Assembly: GCA_945861155.1 (NCBI GenBank)
Contig: CAMATN010000002.1
Coordinates: forward strand, 1-64,000
Length of the DNA stretch: 64,000 bases
Origin: Rhizobium sp. Q54
Lineage (GTDB): Bacteria; Pseudomonadota; Alphaproteobacteria; ATCC43930; CGMCC-115725
Direction: 5' to 3'
Under the pieces are notes generated by a model. The model had not been told where the DNA came from. It did not search any database and saw only the letters and a list, made by a program, of their open reading frames with translations. A program made the position numbers and the translations under genes. Below, piece by piece: positions 1-10,688 of this stretch (its first letter is position 1; each line of letters starts with the position of its first letter).

Positions 1-964
1 CCGCAATCCGGATTACTGGAAGCCGGGCCGGCCCTATCTCGACGGGATCGAGTGGACGATGATGCCCAACCCGTCGACCGCGATCCTCGCCTTCACCGCC
101 GGGAAGTTCGATCGCTATGCCCAGGGCATCCTGTCGATCCCGTTGATGAAGCAGATCAAGACCCAGCAACCGGCGGCGATGTGCGAAATGGTGCCGTGGA
201 ACATTCCGCGCCAGCTTATCGTCAACCGCGACAAGCCGCCCTTCGACAATGCCGAATTGCGCCGGGCAATGGTGCTGACTCTCGACCGCAAGGCGTTCAT
301 CGACATTCTCGGCGACGGCGAGGGCTCGGTCGGCGGGGCGATGATGCCGCCGCCGGCCGGAAGCTGGGGCATGCCGCCGGAAGTGCTGCAAACGATGGCG
401 GGGTATGGGACCGATGTCGCGCAGAACCGGTCCGCCGCCCGCGACATCATGAAAAAGCTCGGCTATGGGCCCGACAAGCGGCTGTCGATCGCGGTGACGA
501 CCCGCAACACCCCGGCCTATCGCGACCCGGCGGTGTTGCTGATCGATCAGCTGAAGGAGATCTATATCGACGGGACGCTCAACGCGATCGATACGACGCA
601 ATGGTATCCGACCGTCATGCGCAAGGACTATGCCGTCGGCCTGACCGTCAGCGAAAACGGGCTCGACGACCCCGACCAGCAATTCTATGAGAATTTCGTC
701 TGCGGCGCCGAGCGCAATTACACCGGATATTGCAGCGCCGAGGTCGACAAACTCGTCGACCAGCAATCGGCGGAGCCCAATACCGAAAAACGCCGCAAGA
801 TCGTCTGGGAGATCGAGCGCAAGCTGGCCGATGACGGCGCGCGACCGATCATCTTCTACCCGGTTTCGGGGGCGTGCTGGCAACCGCACTTCAAGGGCCA
901 CACCATGATGGTCAACGGCAATTACAACGGCTGGCGTTTCGAGGACGCCTGGCTTGACCGCTAA
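1..964 (+). CDS. Peptide/opine ABC transporter substrate-binding protein, C-terminal part (5' cut by window edge)
   Basis: This is the C-terminal part of a family 5 extracellular solute-binding protein (DppA/OppA-like). The reading frame is already open at base 2 (RNPDYWKPGRPYLDGIEW), so the ATG at 59 offered by the ORF track is internal and the signal peptide lies outside the window. The visible part has the family pattern RNPDYW...YLDGIEW and the closing lobe typical of SBP_bac_5. In this family the protein sits in the periplasm and hands oligopeptides, opines or similar amphipathic solutes to the permease. The permease and ATPase genes follow in the same direction, which fixes the transporter type; the substrate cannot be read from the sequence. 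Confidence 0.9.
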   Translation, partial: RNPDYWKPGRPYLDGIEWTMMPNPSTAILAFTAGKFDRYAQGILSIPLMKQIKTQQPAAMCEMVPWNIPRQLIVNRDKPPFDNAELRRAMVLTLDRKAFIDILGDGEGSVGGAMMPPPAGSWGMPPEVLQTMAGYGTDVAQNRSAARDIMKKLGYGPDKRLSIAVTTRNTPAYRDPAVLLIDQLKEIYIDGTLNAIDTTQWYPTVMRKDYAVGLTVSENGLDDPDQQFYENFVCGAERNYTGYCSAEVDKLVDQQSAEPNTEKRRKIVWEIERKLADDGARPIIFYPVSGACWQPHFKGHTMMVNGNYNGWRFEDAWLDR

Positions 965-1160
965 GTCCGCGTGGCCGCCCAATCCGGCCCCGCGCTTAGT
1001 GTTCTGCGCCTGATGTGTTAGTCTTGCTGCGTTGAGCGGCGAGATCGCTGAAAGGGACTCGTCTTACGCCGAAACAGCCTCTACAAGGGCGGGCGCTTCA
1101 ACGGCCGGCGGTGCGCTCGGGAGAGCGTCGGGCGACGGCACAGAGCGGGGGGAGGAAGCC

Positions 1161-2108
1161 TTGGGAGCCTATATGGTGCGGCGCTTCGGGTTGATGATGC
1201 TGACCCTGTTCGGCATTTCGATCATCATCTTCGTCCTGCTGCGGCTGACACCCGGCAACATTGCCGACATCCTGTTCGACGCCGGCGGCTTCGTCGATCC
1301 GGTCGACAAGAAGCGGATCGAGGCCGATCTCGGGCTCGACAAACCGCTGCCGGTGCAATATTACCGCTGGATCAGCGGCTTGGCGGTTGGCGATCTCGGC
1401 ATCTCGTACCAGACCGAGCGGCCGGCGATCCAGGAGATCCTGCCGCGCATCCCGATAACGGCGAAGATCGCGTCGTTGGCGCTGATAATCTCGGTGGTGC
1501 TCGGGGTGCCGTTCGGCGTGATCAGCGCGGTCAAGCAGAATACAAGGCTCGACTACATCTTGCGGGTGGTCACCCTGTCCGGGCTGTCGATGCCGTCGTT
1601 TTGGCTCGGCCTCTTGATCCTGATGGGGTTTGTCCACTTTTTCGGAACCATCCCGATCTACAGTTCCGAACCTACCGGGTTCTGGAACACCCTCTTGATG
1701 TACGCCGTGCCGGCGGCGGCGGTCGGTTTCCGCAGCTCCGCGCTGCTGATGCGGCTCACCCGCTCCTCGATGCTCGAAGTGATGCGGCAGGATTACATCC
1801 GCACCGCCCGTTCGAAGGGCGCCTCCGAGACCACCATCAATTACTACCACGCGCTGAAGAACGCGATGCTGCCGGTGGTTACCGAGATCGGCATCGAGGC
1901 CGCGTTTCTGTTCGGCGGGCTGATCGTCATCGAGACCGTGTTCAACATCCCCGGCGTCGCGCGGTTCCTCGTCGAGGCGGTCCGCTGGCGCGACTATCCG
2001 ATGGTGCAAAACCTCGTGATGTTCATCGCGATCGTCGTCGTGACGGTCAATTTCATTGTCGACATGATATACGCGGCGCTAGACCCGCGGATCAAATACT
2101 CCGACTAG
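1161..2108 (+). CDS. ABC transporter permease, DppB/OppB type
   Basis: Inner-membrane permease of a dipeptide/oligopeptide importer, about 315 aa. It opens with a membrane segment (VRRFGLMMLTLFGISIIIF) and the DppB signature LTPGN, carries about six hydrophobic segments, and has the ATPase-contact EAA loop (IRTARSKGASE). The ORF track starts at TTG 1032, but GGAGGAAG ends a few bases before TTG 1161 and the upstream stretch is low-complexity, so I place the start at 1161; ATG 1173 is the alternative. The 196-base gap after the binding-protein gene holds no other clear feature. It pairs with the DppC-type permease that follows. Confidence 0.92.
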   Translation: MGAYMVRRFGLMMLTLFGISIIIFVLLRLTPGNIADILFDAGGFVDPVDKKRIEADLGLDKPLPVQYYRWISGLAVGDLGISYQTERPAIQEILPRIPITAKIASLALIISVVLGVPFGVISAVKQNTRLDYILRVVTLSGLSMPSFWLGLLILMGFVHFFGTIPIYSSEPTGFWNTLLMYAVPAAAVGFRSSALLMRLTRSSMLEVMRQDYIRTARSKGASETTINYYHALKNAMLPVVTEIGIEAAFLFGGLIVIETVFNIPGVARFLVEAVRWRDYPMVQNLVMFIAIVVVTVNFIVDMIYAALDPRIKYSD

Positions 2109-2142
2109 GACAGGAAATGCCTCACGATCGGGAGATCGGACA

Positions 2143-3036
2143 GTGAGCACGATCGATTTTCAAACCGAACTGACCGCGGCGGGCGCCAATGTCAAGAGCC
2201 GCTGGGGCGCCGTCCGCTTCTTCGTGCGCCGCTATCCGCTGGGCGCGGGTGGCGCGGTCATCATCGCCATGATGGTCTTCGCCGCGCTGTTTGCACCCTA
2301 CATCACGATGTACGACCCGCTGTCGACCAACGCCGCCGCTTCGCTGGCGCGGCCGAGCGCGGCGCATTGGCTCGGCTGCGACTTCATGGGCCGGGACCTC
2401 TTCGCCCGCATCGTCTATGGGGCGCGGCTCTCGCTGATCGTGGCCGTCTGCTCGGTGACGCTCGGCTGCACGGTCGGGGTCTCGATCGGGCTCCTGGGGG
2501 GCTATCTGGGCGGCTGGTTCGACCTGATAACCCAGCGTTTTCTCGAAATGATGCAATCCCTGCCGCTGTTGGTCATGGCGATCGTCATGGCCGCCGCCCT
2601 CGGACCCTCGCTGCCCAACACGATCCTCGCGATCGCCTTTGTGCTGGTGCCCACCGTCGCCCGCGTCATTCGCGCCAACGTCCTGAGCCTGCGCGAGCGA
2701 CCCTTTGTCGAGGCGGCCAAGGCGATCGGCATGTCGGAGCGGCGCATCGCGATCCGGCATGTGTTGCCCAACACGCTGGCCCCGTTGATCGTGCTGGCGA
2801 CCGCCCAGTTCGGCTCGACGATCCTGATCGAAGCGGCGCTCTCCTTCCTCGGGCTGGGTGTTCCCGAACCGCACCCGTCCTGGGGCCGGATGCTGTCGGA
2901 ATCGGCCGCCGAGTATGTGCGGACGGCGCCCTGGCTGGTGATCTTCCCGGGATTGGCGATCAGCTTTGTCGTGTTCGGCATCAATCTGTTGGGCGATGCC
3001 TTGCGCGACATGCTCGATCCGCGTCAACGCAGCTAA
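2143..3036 (+). CDS. ABC transporter permease, DppC/OppC type
   Basis: Second inner-membrane permease subunit, 297 aa from GTG 2143. It has the OppC N-terminal segment ([21 protein letters not shown]), the periplasmic motif [16 protein letters not shown] characteristic of DppC/OppC, and the EAA loop ([15 protein letters not shown]). It ends DMLDPRQRS, matching the usual C-terminal DxLDPR pattern. The gene lies 34 bases after the DppB-type gene and is clearly in the same operon. Its stop codon lies inside the first copy of an 18-bp tandem duplication. Confidence 0.93.
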   Translation: MSTIDFQTELTAAGANVKSRWGAVRFFVRRYPLGAGGAVIIAMMVFAALFAPYITMYDPLSTNAAASLARPSAAHWLGCDFMGRDLFARIVYGARLSLIVAVCSVTLGCTVGVSIGLLGGYLGGWFDLITQRFLEMMQSLPLLVMAIVMAAALGPSLPNTILAIAFVLVPTVARVIRANVLSLRERPFVEAAKAIGMSERRIAIRHVLPNTLAPLIVLATAQFGSTILIEAALSFLGLGVPEPHPSWGRMLSESAAEYVRTAPWLVIFPGLAISFVVFGINLLGDALRDMLDPRQRS

Positions 3037-3119
3037 AAGCCCCGGGCAAGCTAAAAGCCCCGGGCCGCCAACAGCCCTGAAAAGAAAACAGGGCCTGGAG
3101 CGAAAACAGGGTTTCCAGC
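3031..3119. repeat. Two adjacent 18-bp-period tandem duplications between permease and ATPase genes
   Basis: The 16-mer AGCTAAAAGCCCCGGG occurs at 3031-3046 and again at 3049-3064, period 18, duplicating the permease stop codon. A second pair, beginning GAAAACAGGG, occurs at 3084 and 3102, also period 18 but more diverged. Both sit in the spacer before the ATPase ribosome-binding site. I see no hairpin or open frame that explains them. Confidence 0.85.
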
Positions 3120-3142
3120 ACAAGGACATTAGGAGGGATCAC

Positions 3143-4196
<1,054 letters not shown>

Positions 4197-4204
<8 letters not shown>

Positions 4205-5222
4205 GGCCGCCACGATGGACCGCGCCGCGGTGACCGCGAGGCCCGGCCACAACCGGCCGCCGGTGATCGAGGCCATCAACCTGAAAAAGCATTTCCCGGT
4301 CAAGAAGGGGATATTGCGGCGCACGGTTGGCCAGGTCTACGCGGTCGACGACATCACCTTCTCGGTCGGCGAGGGTGAGACGCTTGGCCTCGTCGGCGAA
4401 AGCGGCTGCGGCAAGTCGACGGTCGCGCGTACGGTATTGCGCCTGATCGAGCCGACCGCTGGCACGATCCGCCTCGACGGGCACGACGTGACGCGGCTTG
4501 GCAAGGCCGAATTGCGGCCCTACCGCCGCCAGATGCAGATGATCTTTCAGGACCCGTTCTCCTCGCTCAACCCGCGCATGTCGGCGGGCGACATCGTCGG
4601 CGAGCCGCTGCAGGTTCACGGGCTCGCGTCCGGCAAGGAGAAGCACGAACAGGTCTGCGAGATTTTCGACCAGGTCGGTCTGCGGCGCAGCCAGATGAAC
4701 GCCTTTCCGCACGAGTTTTCCGGCGGTCAGCGCCAACGCATCTCGATCGCCCGCGCTCTGGCGCTCAACCCCAAGCTGATTGTCGCCGACGAGCCGGTGT
4801 CGGCGCTCGACGTGTCGATCCAGGCGCAGGTCATCAACCTGATGATGGATCTGCAGCGCGAGAAGGGGTTGTCCTACCTGTTCATCGCGCACGATCTTGC
4901 CGTCGTCGAACACATCAGCCACCGCATCGCGGTCATGTATCTCGGCAAGATCGTCGAATACGCCGACAAGCGCACCCTGTTCACCAACCCGCAGCACCCC
5001 TATACCGAGGCGCTCCTGTCGGCGGTGCCGGTGCCCAACCCGAAGCTGAAGCGCGCCAAGCGGCTGTTGCAGGGCGACGTGCCGAGCCCGATCAACCCGC
5101 CGTCCGGCTGCGCCTTCCACACCCGCTGCCCCTATGCCGAGGCGCGCTGCAAGGTCGACACCCCGAAACTGGTCGAGATCAGCCCCGGCCACGGGGTCTC
5201 GTGCCTCCTCCGGACGAATTGA
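4197..5222 (+). CDS. ABC transporter ATP-binding protein, DppF/OppF type
   Basis: Second ATPase of the importer, 341 aa. It has the OppF-type opening [10 protein letters not shown], Walker [10 protein letters not shown], the Q-loop [12 protein letters not shown], signature FSGGQRQR, Walker [15 protein letters not shown] and the C-terminal [15 protein letters not shown] cysteine motif. The gene completes a binding protein-B-C-D-F operon. The downstream cupin, RidA and CoA-transferase genes lie in the same direction with short gaps, so the imported compound may be processed by them; that is inference only. Confidence 0.94.
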
Positions 5223-5309
5223 TCTGCTGGCGAAGGCCGAGGTTCGGGGGTTAGAGGCGCGTCGCGGGCTCGACGACATCGCGCGCCATCGCTGCGAGAA
5301 GGAGCCACC

Positions 5310-5693
5310 ATGGCCGACCCGATCACCGTGATCCAGGAAGCCGAGCGCCCGCTGGTCGACTTTGTCGGCGGCGCGACCTATCGCGCCATCATCGGCGACG
5401 ATACCGGCGCCGGCGTGCCGATCCGCACCGGCATCCAGAATTCGCCACCGGGTTATCAGACGCGCGTGCACTCGCACCCCTATGTCGAGACCTTGACCGT
5501 GATCGAGGGGCGCGGCGAAGCTTGGCTCGACGGCGAGCCCGGCCGGGTCGTGCTCGAACCGGGGGTCACGGTGGTGCTGCCGGCGAACCGGCCGCACGCG
5601 TCCCGGGTGATCGGCGATCGACCGCTGGTCACGCTCGGGGTTCACACCTTCGGCAAGCGCATCGTCAATTACAAAGACGCAGCCGCGTCGTGA
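5310..5693 (+). CDS. Small single-domain cupin protein
   Basis: A 127-aa protein made of one cupin barrel. The first cupin motif is visible as SHPYVETLTVIEGRGEAWLDG and the second as LPANRPHASRVI, giving the histidine and glutamate ligands expected for a metal-binding cupin. AGAAGGAG precedes ATG 5310. Small cupins of this kind may be dioxygenases, isomerases or binding proteins, and the sequence does not decide which. Its position behind an importer and before RidA suggests a catabolic role. Confidence 0.85.
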   Translation: MADPITVIQEAERPLVDFVGGATYRAIIGDDTGAGVPIRTGIQNSPPGYQTRVHSHPYVETLTVIEGRGEAWLDGEPGRVVLEPGVTVVLPANRPHASRVIGDRPLVTLGVHTFGKRIVNYKDAAAS

Positions 5694-5796
5694 CCGCGCC
5701 GGCCGGCGAGACCTGATCCGCGACCGAGGCCCTTCCCTTCGCGAACCGGTCGGGCCACACTGTCCGACGATTATTGCAGCAAGGGAGGGTAATTCC

Positions 5797-6159
5797 ATGG
5801 CCGACATTCGCCGCATCGACGTGACCGAGCCGCCGGGCGTCCGCATGAGCCGCTGCGTCGTGCGCGGCGACAACGTCTATTTGTGCGGCTTGACGGCGGC
5901 CGATACGACCCAGGACATCACCGGCCAGACCAAGCAGATCCTCGCGCGCATCGACGATTATCTGGGTCAGGCCGGCACCACCAAATCAAACCTGCTGACG
6001 GCCAATCTGTGGATCAAGGACATGGCGATGTTTCGCGACATGAACGCGGTGTGGAACGAGTGGGTCGACCCCGCCAACCCGCCGGCGCGGGCCTGCGTGC
6101 GGGCCGATCTGGCGCGCCCCGAGGTGCTGGTCGAGATCATGGTCACCGCGGTGAAATAA
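5797..6159 (+). CDS. RidA (YjgF/YER057c/UK114) family protein
   Basis: A 120-aa RidA-fold protein. The C-terminal RidA signature is visible as PPARACVRADLARPEVLVEI, with the conserved arginine that binds the carboxylate of enamine/imine substrates. Canonical RidA hydrolyses reactive 2-aminoacrylate-type intermediates; this member is divergent (VYLCGLTAADTTQDITGQT) and may be one of the RidA-like subfamilies attached to catabolic operons. AAGGGAGGG lies just before ATG 5797. Confidence 0.9.
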   Translation: MADIRRIDVTEPPGVRMSRCVVRGDNVYLCGLTAADTTQDITGQTKQILARIDDYLGQAGTTKSNLLTANLWIKDMAMFRDMNAVWNEWVDPANPPARACVRADLARPEVLVEIMVTAVK

Positions 6160-6186
6160 CCGCCGGACGCCGCATCGGCAGAAATA

Positions 6187-7428
6187 GTGACCGACACAGA
6201 TCAGGCGGAGGGCGGCGGCTGGGCCGGGCCGCTGCAGGGGCTCCGCGTCGTCGATTTGACGCGGGTTCTGGCCGGCCCGTTCGCGACCCAGAGCCTCGGC
6301 GACCTCGGCGCCGAGGTGCTGAAGATCGAGCCGCCGGGCGGCGGCGACGAGACCCGCCGGTTTCCGCCCTTTATCGCTGGCGAGAGCCACTATTTCCTCG
6401 GCATCAACCGCAACAAGAAAAGCCTCGTCATCGACCTGCAACAGCCGGCCGGCGCCGATATCCTGCGCCGGCTCGTCGCCCGGGCGGACATTCTGGTCGA
6501 GAACTACCGCCCGGGCGTGATGGGCCGGCTCGGGCTCGGCTATGACCGGCTCGCCGAGATCAACCCGCGCTTGATCTACTGCGCGATTACCGGCTTCGGC
6601 CTGACCGGCCCGCTCAGCGACAAGCCATCCTTCGACATCGTCACCCAGGCCTTGACCGGGGCGCTCAGCATCAACGGCGAACGCGGCCATATGCCGGTCA
6701 AGCTCGGCATCCCATTGGGCGACATGGTCGGCGGCGTTTTCGGGCCGATGGCGATCCTCGCCGCGCTGCACGAGCGCACGCAGACGGGCCGCGGCCGCCT
6801 CATAGACATCAGCCTCTATGACGGGCTGATCGGCATGCTCGGCTATTTCACCCAACTCGCCTTTCTGACCGGCGAGGATCCGCCGCCGATGGGTTCGAGC
6901 CACCCGAACATCGTGCCCTATGGCAGTTTTCCGGCGTCCGACGGCTCGATCATCATCGCAATCCTGTCGGAGAGTTTCTGGGGCAAGCTGTGCGACGCGC
7001 TGGAGCGGCCCGATCTGGCTGCCGACCCGCGCTTTGCGACCCCGCTCGGGCGGCGCGACCATCGCGACGAGGTCGACCGCATAATCTCGGAGGTGACCCT
7101 CACGCGCAGCGTCGCCGAGTGGCAGGAGCGGCTCGCCGCCTTCGATGTGCCGCATGCACCGGTGCTCGGGGTCACGGCCGCGCTGGCCCACCCGCAGGCA
7201 ATCGCGCGCGAGATGGTGGTCAACGCGCAACACCCGACCGCCGGCGAGTTGCGCCTCGCGGGTCGACCGATCAAGTTTCCCGGCGCGCCGCAGCGCAAAT
7301 CGACCGCGCCGCCGATTTTAGGCCAGCATACAGCCGAGGTCCTGCGCGACGAACTCGGCTACAGCGATGCCGAAATCGCCGCGCTGCGCCGCGACGGGGT
7401 GATCGATCGGCTGACCGCTCGCGGCTAA
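6187..7428 (+). CDS. CaiB/BaiF-type (class III) CoA-transferase
   Basis: A 413-aa class III CoA-transferase, GTG start at 6187, 27 bases after RidA. It opens with LRVVDLTRVLAGPFATQSLGDLGAEVLKIE, typical of the family, and has the NRNKKSLVIDL segment and the region SFDIVTQALTG that should carry the catalytic aspartate. Family members move CoA between carboxylic acids or hydrolyse CoA thioesters. In this cluster it could activate an imported acid or a breakdown product. It is the last gene of the transport and catabolic block. Confidence 0.92.
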   Translation: MTDTDQAEGGGWAGPLQGLRVVDLTRVLAGPFATQSLGDLGAEVLKIEPPGGGDETRRFPPFIAGESHYFLGINRNKKSLVIDLQQPAGADILRRLVARADILVENYRPGVMGRLGLGYDRLAEINPRLIYCAITGFGLTGPLSDKPSFDIVTQALTGALSINGERGHMPVKLGIPLGDMVGGVFGPMAILAALHERTQTGRGRLIDISLYDGLIGMLGYFTQLAFLTGEDPPPMGSSHPNIVPYGSFPASDGSIIIAILSESFWGKLCDALERPDLAADPRFATPLGRRDHRDEVDRIISEVTLTRSVAEWQERLAAFDVPHAPVLGVTAALAHPQAIAREMVVNAQHPTAGELRLAGRPIKFPGAPQRKSTAPPILGQHTAEVLRDELGYSDAEIAALRRDGVIDRLTARG

Positions 7429-7456
7429 AGCCGCCTTTAGCCAAGCGGGTCGCCGG

Positions 7457-7494
7457 CGGGTCTATCCCAAACAAACGGGTTTATCCCAAACAAA
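7457..7494. repeat. 19-bp tandem duplication in the spacer before the Tad locus
   Basis: CGGGTCTATCCCAAACAAA at 7457-7475 is followed directly by CGGGTTTATCCCAAACAAA at 7476-7494, one mismatch. It lies in the 240-base gap between the CoA-transferase and cpaA. The rest of that gap has an AT-rich run around 7510-7525 but no promoter I can call with confidence. Confidence 0.85.
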
Positions 7495-7668
7495 AAGGTA
7501 TGCCGCGCGGTTATTTGTTTTTTAACCACCCCGCCCCATGATACTTAGACAATCAACCAGGACCCCAAGACCAACCGGTTCTGCGTTTTTGTCTTCCGCC
7601 GCGACGGCTCGCCGCTGACGGTTGAAAACGCGGCGCAGCCGCTTGGCCGGAGGTTGACGCCACTCATC

Positions 7669-8169
7669 ATGACGCTGCACCCCCACCTCGCACTTACGGT
7701 GTTTACGGTCGTCATGGTTGCCGCCGCGTTCGAGGATTTCAGGCGACTGGTCATTCCCAACCTGCTGCCGATCCTGTTGTGTCTGTTGTGGCCGGTTTAC
7801 TTTGCCGGCGAGCCGAGCCTGTCTGGCGCGCTTGCCGCGGTCGGCTGCGCGCTGGCGGTATTTGTCGTCGGCGCGATCTTGTTCGCGCGCGGCTATCTCG
7901 GTGGCGGCGATGTCAAGCTCTTGAGCGCCGCGACGCTGTGGGCCGGCCCGGCCGGAACGCCGGCGCTCTTGATGCTGACCGGCGTCTTTGGCGGCGCGCT
8001 GGCCCTTTTTCTGCTGCTGCCGTTTGGCAATCAGATCGCCGCCGCGGCCCGCTTCATGCTGGGCCAGCCGGCCCTTCCGCCAAAGCGCGGGCTGGCAATT
8101 CCGGTGCCGTATGGCATCGCCATTGCGGGAGCCGCGCTGGTCGTTGTCCTCTCTCCTCATTTTGGTTGA
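7669..8169 (+). CDS. cpaA: Tad prepilin peptidase CpaA/TadV
   Basis: A 166-aa A24 (type IV prepilin peptidase) membrane protease that in Tad systems cleaves the Flp prepilin and pseudopilins. The two catalytic aspartates are in AFEDFRRLVIPN near the N-terminus and in the GxGD-type motif YLGGGDVKLL. Hydrophobic segments fill the rest. I start it at ATG 7669; the ORF track uses TTG 7654, but that codon directly abuts the GGAGG sequence. The reading frame stays open upstream back to a TAG at 7546, so a longer N-terminus cannot be excluded. First gene of the Tad locus. Confidence 0.88.
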   Translation: MTLHPHLALTVFTVVMVAAAFEDFRRLVIPNLLPILLCLLWPVYFAGEPSLSGALAAVGCALAVFVVGAILFARGYLGGGDVKLLSAATLWAGPAGTPALLMLTGVFGGALALFLLLPFGNQIAAAARFMLGQPALPPKRGLAIPVPYGIAIAGAALVVVLSPHFG

Positions 8170-8175
8170 AACGCC

Positions 8176-9165
8176 ATGCGCGCGCGCACCTTGCTTTTGC
8201 TGTTTCTCGCCATCGTGCTCGCCGGCAGCACGGCGATGCTCGCTCGCTCCTGGCTCCAGGCGCAGCGCTCGAACCAGATCGCCGACGCCGCGCCGGTGGC
8301 GCAGTCGAAGCCGGCCCGATCGGTGCTGGTGGCGCGGCTCGACCTCAAGCGCGGGCAGATCCTGCGGCCCGACGACATGGTCTGGCAGGTCTGGCCCGAG
8401 GGCGGCGTCGACAAGACCTATATCGTGATGGGCGGCGAGCGCACGCCGGACCAGCTTGCCGGCTGGGTCGCCAAGAACCCGATCGCCAGCGGCGAGCCGA
8501 TCACCGAGTCCCGCCCCGATCAAGTAGGTAAGATCATCAAGCCGGGCGATCGCGGCTTCCTCGCGGCGGTGCTGCGGCCGGGCATGCGCGCGATCTCGGT
8601 GCCGGTAACGGTGACCTCGGGAATTTCCGGGTTTATCTTCCCGGGCGACCAGGTCGATCTGCTGCTCAGCTATCCGATCCCGGCGCCCACGCCGCCCGCC
8701 GGCAGCGAGGCCAACAAACCGACCTATGAACACAAGGCGTCGCAGACCGTGCTCAGCAACATCCGGGTGATCGCGATCGATCAGCGGCTCGAGAGCAAGG
8801 TCGGCGAAGCCGTCGTCGCCCACACCGCGACCTTCGAGGTGACGCCAAAGCAGAGCGAGATCATCGCCCTGGCGACCGAGATCGGCAAGGTGTCGCTCGC
8901 CCTGCGCAGCCTTGTGTCCACGGTGCAGGAGCAGGAACAGGCCGCCAAGCTGGCCGAGGCGGTGGGCGCAGGAGCACCCGATTCGCCGATCGCGGCGACG
9001 GCAACCTATACGATCGACAGCGAAATCAGCCCCTTGCTGCCGAAACGGGCCAGCACTCCCGCTGACGGAAAGGAAACGCTGGCGACCGGCGTGGTCACGA
9101 TCTTGCGCGGAAGTGGGAAACCGAGCGAGTCTAAGCCATCTGAACCTGCTCCCAAGGGGTCGTGA
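8176..9165 (+). CDS. cpaB: Flp pilus assembly protein CpaB/RcpC
   Basis: A 329-aa Tad protein with an N-terminal membrane anchor (TLLLLFLAIVLAGSTAMLA), an SAF domain (VARLDLKRGQILRPDDMVWQ) and the RcpC/CpaB region (AISVPVTVTSGISGFIFPGDQVDLLL). CpaB is a periplasmic, membrane-anchored component that supports the outer-membrane secretin. The gene starts 6 bases after cpaA and its stop shares one base with the cpaC start. Confidence 0.92.
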   Translation: MRARTLLLLFLAIVLAGSTAMLARSWLQAQRSNQIADAAPVAQSKPARSVLVARLDLKRGQILRPDDMVWQVWPEGGVDKTYIVMGGERTPDQLAGWVAKNPIASGEPITESRPDQVGKIIKPGDRGFLAAVLRPGMRAISVPVTVTSGISGFIFPGDQVDLLLSYPIPAPTPPAGSEANKPTYEHKASQTVLSNIRVIAIDQRLESKVGEAVVAHTATFEVTPKQSEIIALATEIGKVSLALRSLVSTVQEQEQAAKLAEAVGAGAPDSPIAATATYTIDSEISPLLPKRASTPADGKETLATGVVTILRGSGKPSESKPSEPAPKGS

Positions 9166-10673
9166 TGCGCAAATTCCTGGCTCTCGCGGCGGTGGCGTCG
9201 GGGCTCGGCCTTAGCCCGGGCCTGAGCCTCGGGCTGAGCCCCGGCCTCCAGGCCGCCGAGCCCCTTACCCCAGGTGGCGTCCGACGCGCCGCTCCGGACG
9301 CGGCGGCTTCCATCGCGCAGCCGCCGACGATCGTCATGCCGGCTCCGAGCGATCCCAATCGGCCGGCCCGGGTAACCACGGTGCCGCCGAGCGGTCCCAC
9401 GGTCGCGCTTGAGGCCGGCAAGGGGATGCTGATCCGCCTGCCGCGCGCCGCCAGCACGGTGTTTATCGCCAATCCCGACGTCGCCGACGTGCAGATCAAA
9501 TCGCCGTCGCTGATCTACGTCACGGCCAAGGCGCCGGGGCAAACCGCGCTCTACGCGGTCGATTCCGACGATCGGGTTCTGTTGAACGCGCCGGTGCGGG
9601 TCGAGCACGATTTGTCGCGGGTGCGCCAGTCGCTGGGCACGGTCGCCCCTGGTGAGAACGTCTCGGTCAGTTCGGTCGACAATTCGCTGGTGTTGAGCGG
9701 CAACATTTCGAGCGCCGGCCGCGCCGAAAAGGTGCGCAGCCTCGCTGCCTCGATCGCCAGCGAGACCAAGGGAAACGTCGTCAACCGGCTCTCGGTCGCC
9801 ACCCCGAACCAGGTCAATATCCGGGTCAAGGTCGCCGAGGTGAACCGCAGCGTCTTGAAGTCGATCGGCGTCAACTGGAGCAAGCTCGCCGGCAATATCA
9901 CATTTCTGACTGACAACCCGACGGTCGGCGGCGCGATCTCGAACCAGAACATCCTGAATCTCGCGCTGGGCGGCAACAACGCCCGGATGCTGGCGACGAT
10001 CGAGGCTCTGGCGCAGGAGGGGTTGCTGACCACGCTGGCCGAGCCGAACCTGACCGCCACCAACGGGCAGCCCGCCTCGTTCCTCGCCGGCGGCGAATTC
10101 CCGGTCCCGGTCGCGGCCAGCTCGGTCGGAGGCGTGTCGACGGTAACGATCGAGTTCAAAAAGTTCGGCGTGTCGCTCGACGTAACCCCGACGATCATCG
10201 ATGCCGATCATCTGATCCTGCGCATCCGGCCGGAGGTCAGCCAGCTGACCACCAACGGCGCGGTCAACCTGGCCGGGTTCACGATTCCCGCCCTGTCGGT
10301 CCGCCGCGCCGAAACAACGGTCGAATTGGGCAGCGGGCAAAGCTTCATGCTGGCGGGCCTCCTCAGCAGCAACTCGACCCAGAACATCTCCAAGCTCCCC
10401 GGGCTGGGCGACATCCCGATCATCGGGCAGCTGTTCCGGTCCGAACGGTTCGAACGGGGCGAAACCGAACTCGTCATCATCGTGACCCCGTATCTCGTCA
10501 AGCCGACCCTGACGACCCTGGCGGCGCCAACCGACGGCTTCAGACTTCCCCACGACGCACAGCGGGTCATGCATGGCGACGTCTATCGCCAAACTTTGCC
10601 TGGCCCCGCCAAGGGTCCGGTCGGCGCCGGCGGCCAAGGACCGGTCGGGCCGGTCGGCTTTCGTCTGGATTAA
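9165..10673 (+). CDS. cpaC: Tad secretin CpaC/RcpA
   Basis: A 502-aa outer-membrane secretin subunit. It has a signal peptide (MRKFLALAAVASG), an N-terminal pilus-secretin domain (GKGMLIRLPRAASTVFIANPDVADVQ), a BON-like part (VDNSLVLSGNISSAGRAEKV) and the secretin core ending ISKLPGLGDIPIIGQLFRS...ELVIIVTPYLV. ATG 9165 overlaps the cpaB stop; GTG 9162 in the track is less likely. The signal peptide carries an internal repetition (GLSPGLSLGLSPGL), one of several in-register repeats in this window. The C-terminus is a glycine/proline-rich tail. Confidence 0.94.
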   Translation: MRKFLALAAVASGLGLSPGLSLGLSPGLQAAEPLTPGGVRRAAPDAAASIAQPPTIVMPAPSDPNRPARVTTVPPSGPTVALEAGKGMLIRLPRAASTVFIANPDVADVQIKSPSLIYVTAKAPGQTALYAVDSDDRVLLNAPVRVEHDLSRVRQSLGTVAPGENVSVSSVDNSLVLSGNISSAGRAEKVRSLAASIASETKGNVVNRLSVATPNQVNIRVKVAEVNRSVLKSIGVNWSKLAGNITFLTDNPTVGGAISNQNILNLALGGNNARMLATIEALAQEGLLTTLAEPNLTATNGQPASFLAGGEFPVPVAASSVGGVSTVTIEFKKFGVSLDVTPTIIDADHLILRIRPEVSQLTTNGAVNLAGFTIPALSVRRAETTVELGSGQSFMLAGLLSSNSTQNISKLPGLGDIPIIGQLFRSERFERGETELVIIVTPYLVKPTLTTLAAPTDGFRLPHDAQRVMHGDVYRQTLPGPAKGPVGAGGQGPVGPVGFRLD

Positions 10674-10688
10674 GGGGAGGGAGGGGCC

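Noticed and set aside
1098-2009. Long antisense ORFs across the window (for example 1098-2009, 3996-5873, 9006-11387, 46105-48084, 57963-59549)
   Set aside because: They are mirror frames of strongly supported genes in high-GC DNA, rich in Arg/Asp/His/Gly and without any domain I recognise.
7546-7668. An flp pilin gene or longer CpaA N-terminus before ATG 7669
   Set aside because: The frame is open from a TAG at 7546, but the peptide is charged, lacks a prepilin cleavage site and has no start with a ribosome-binding site.
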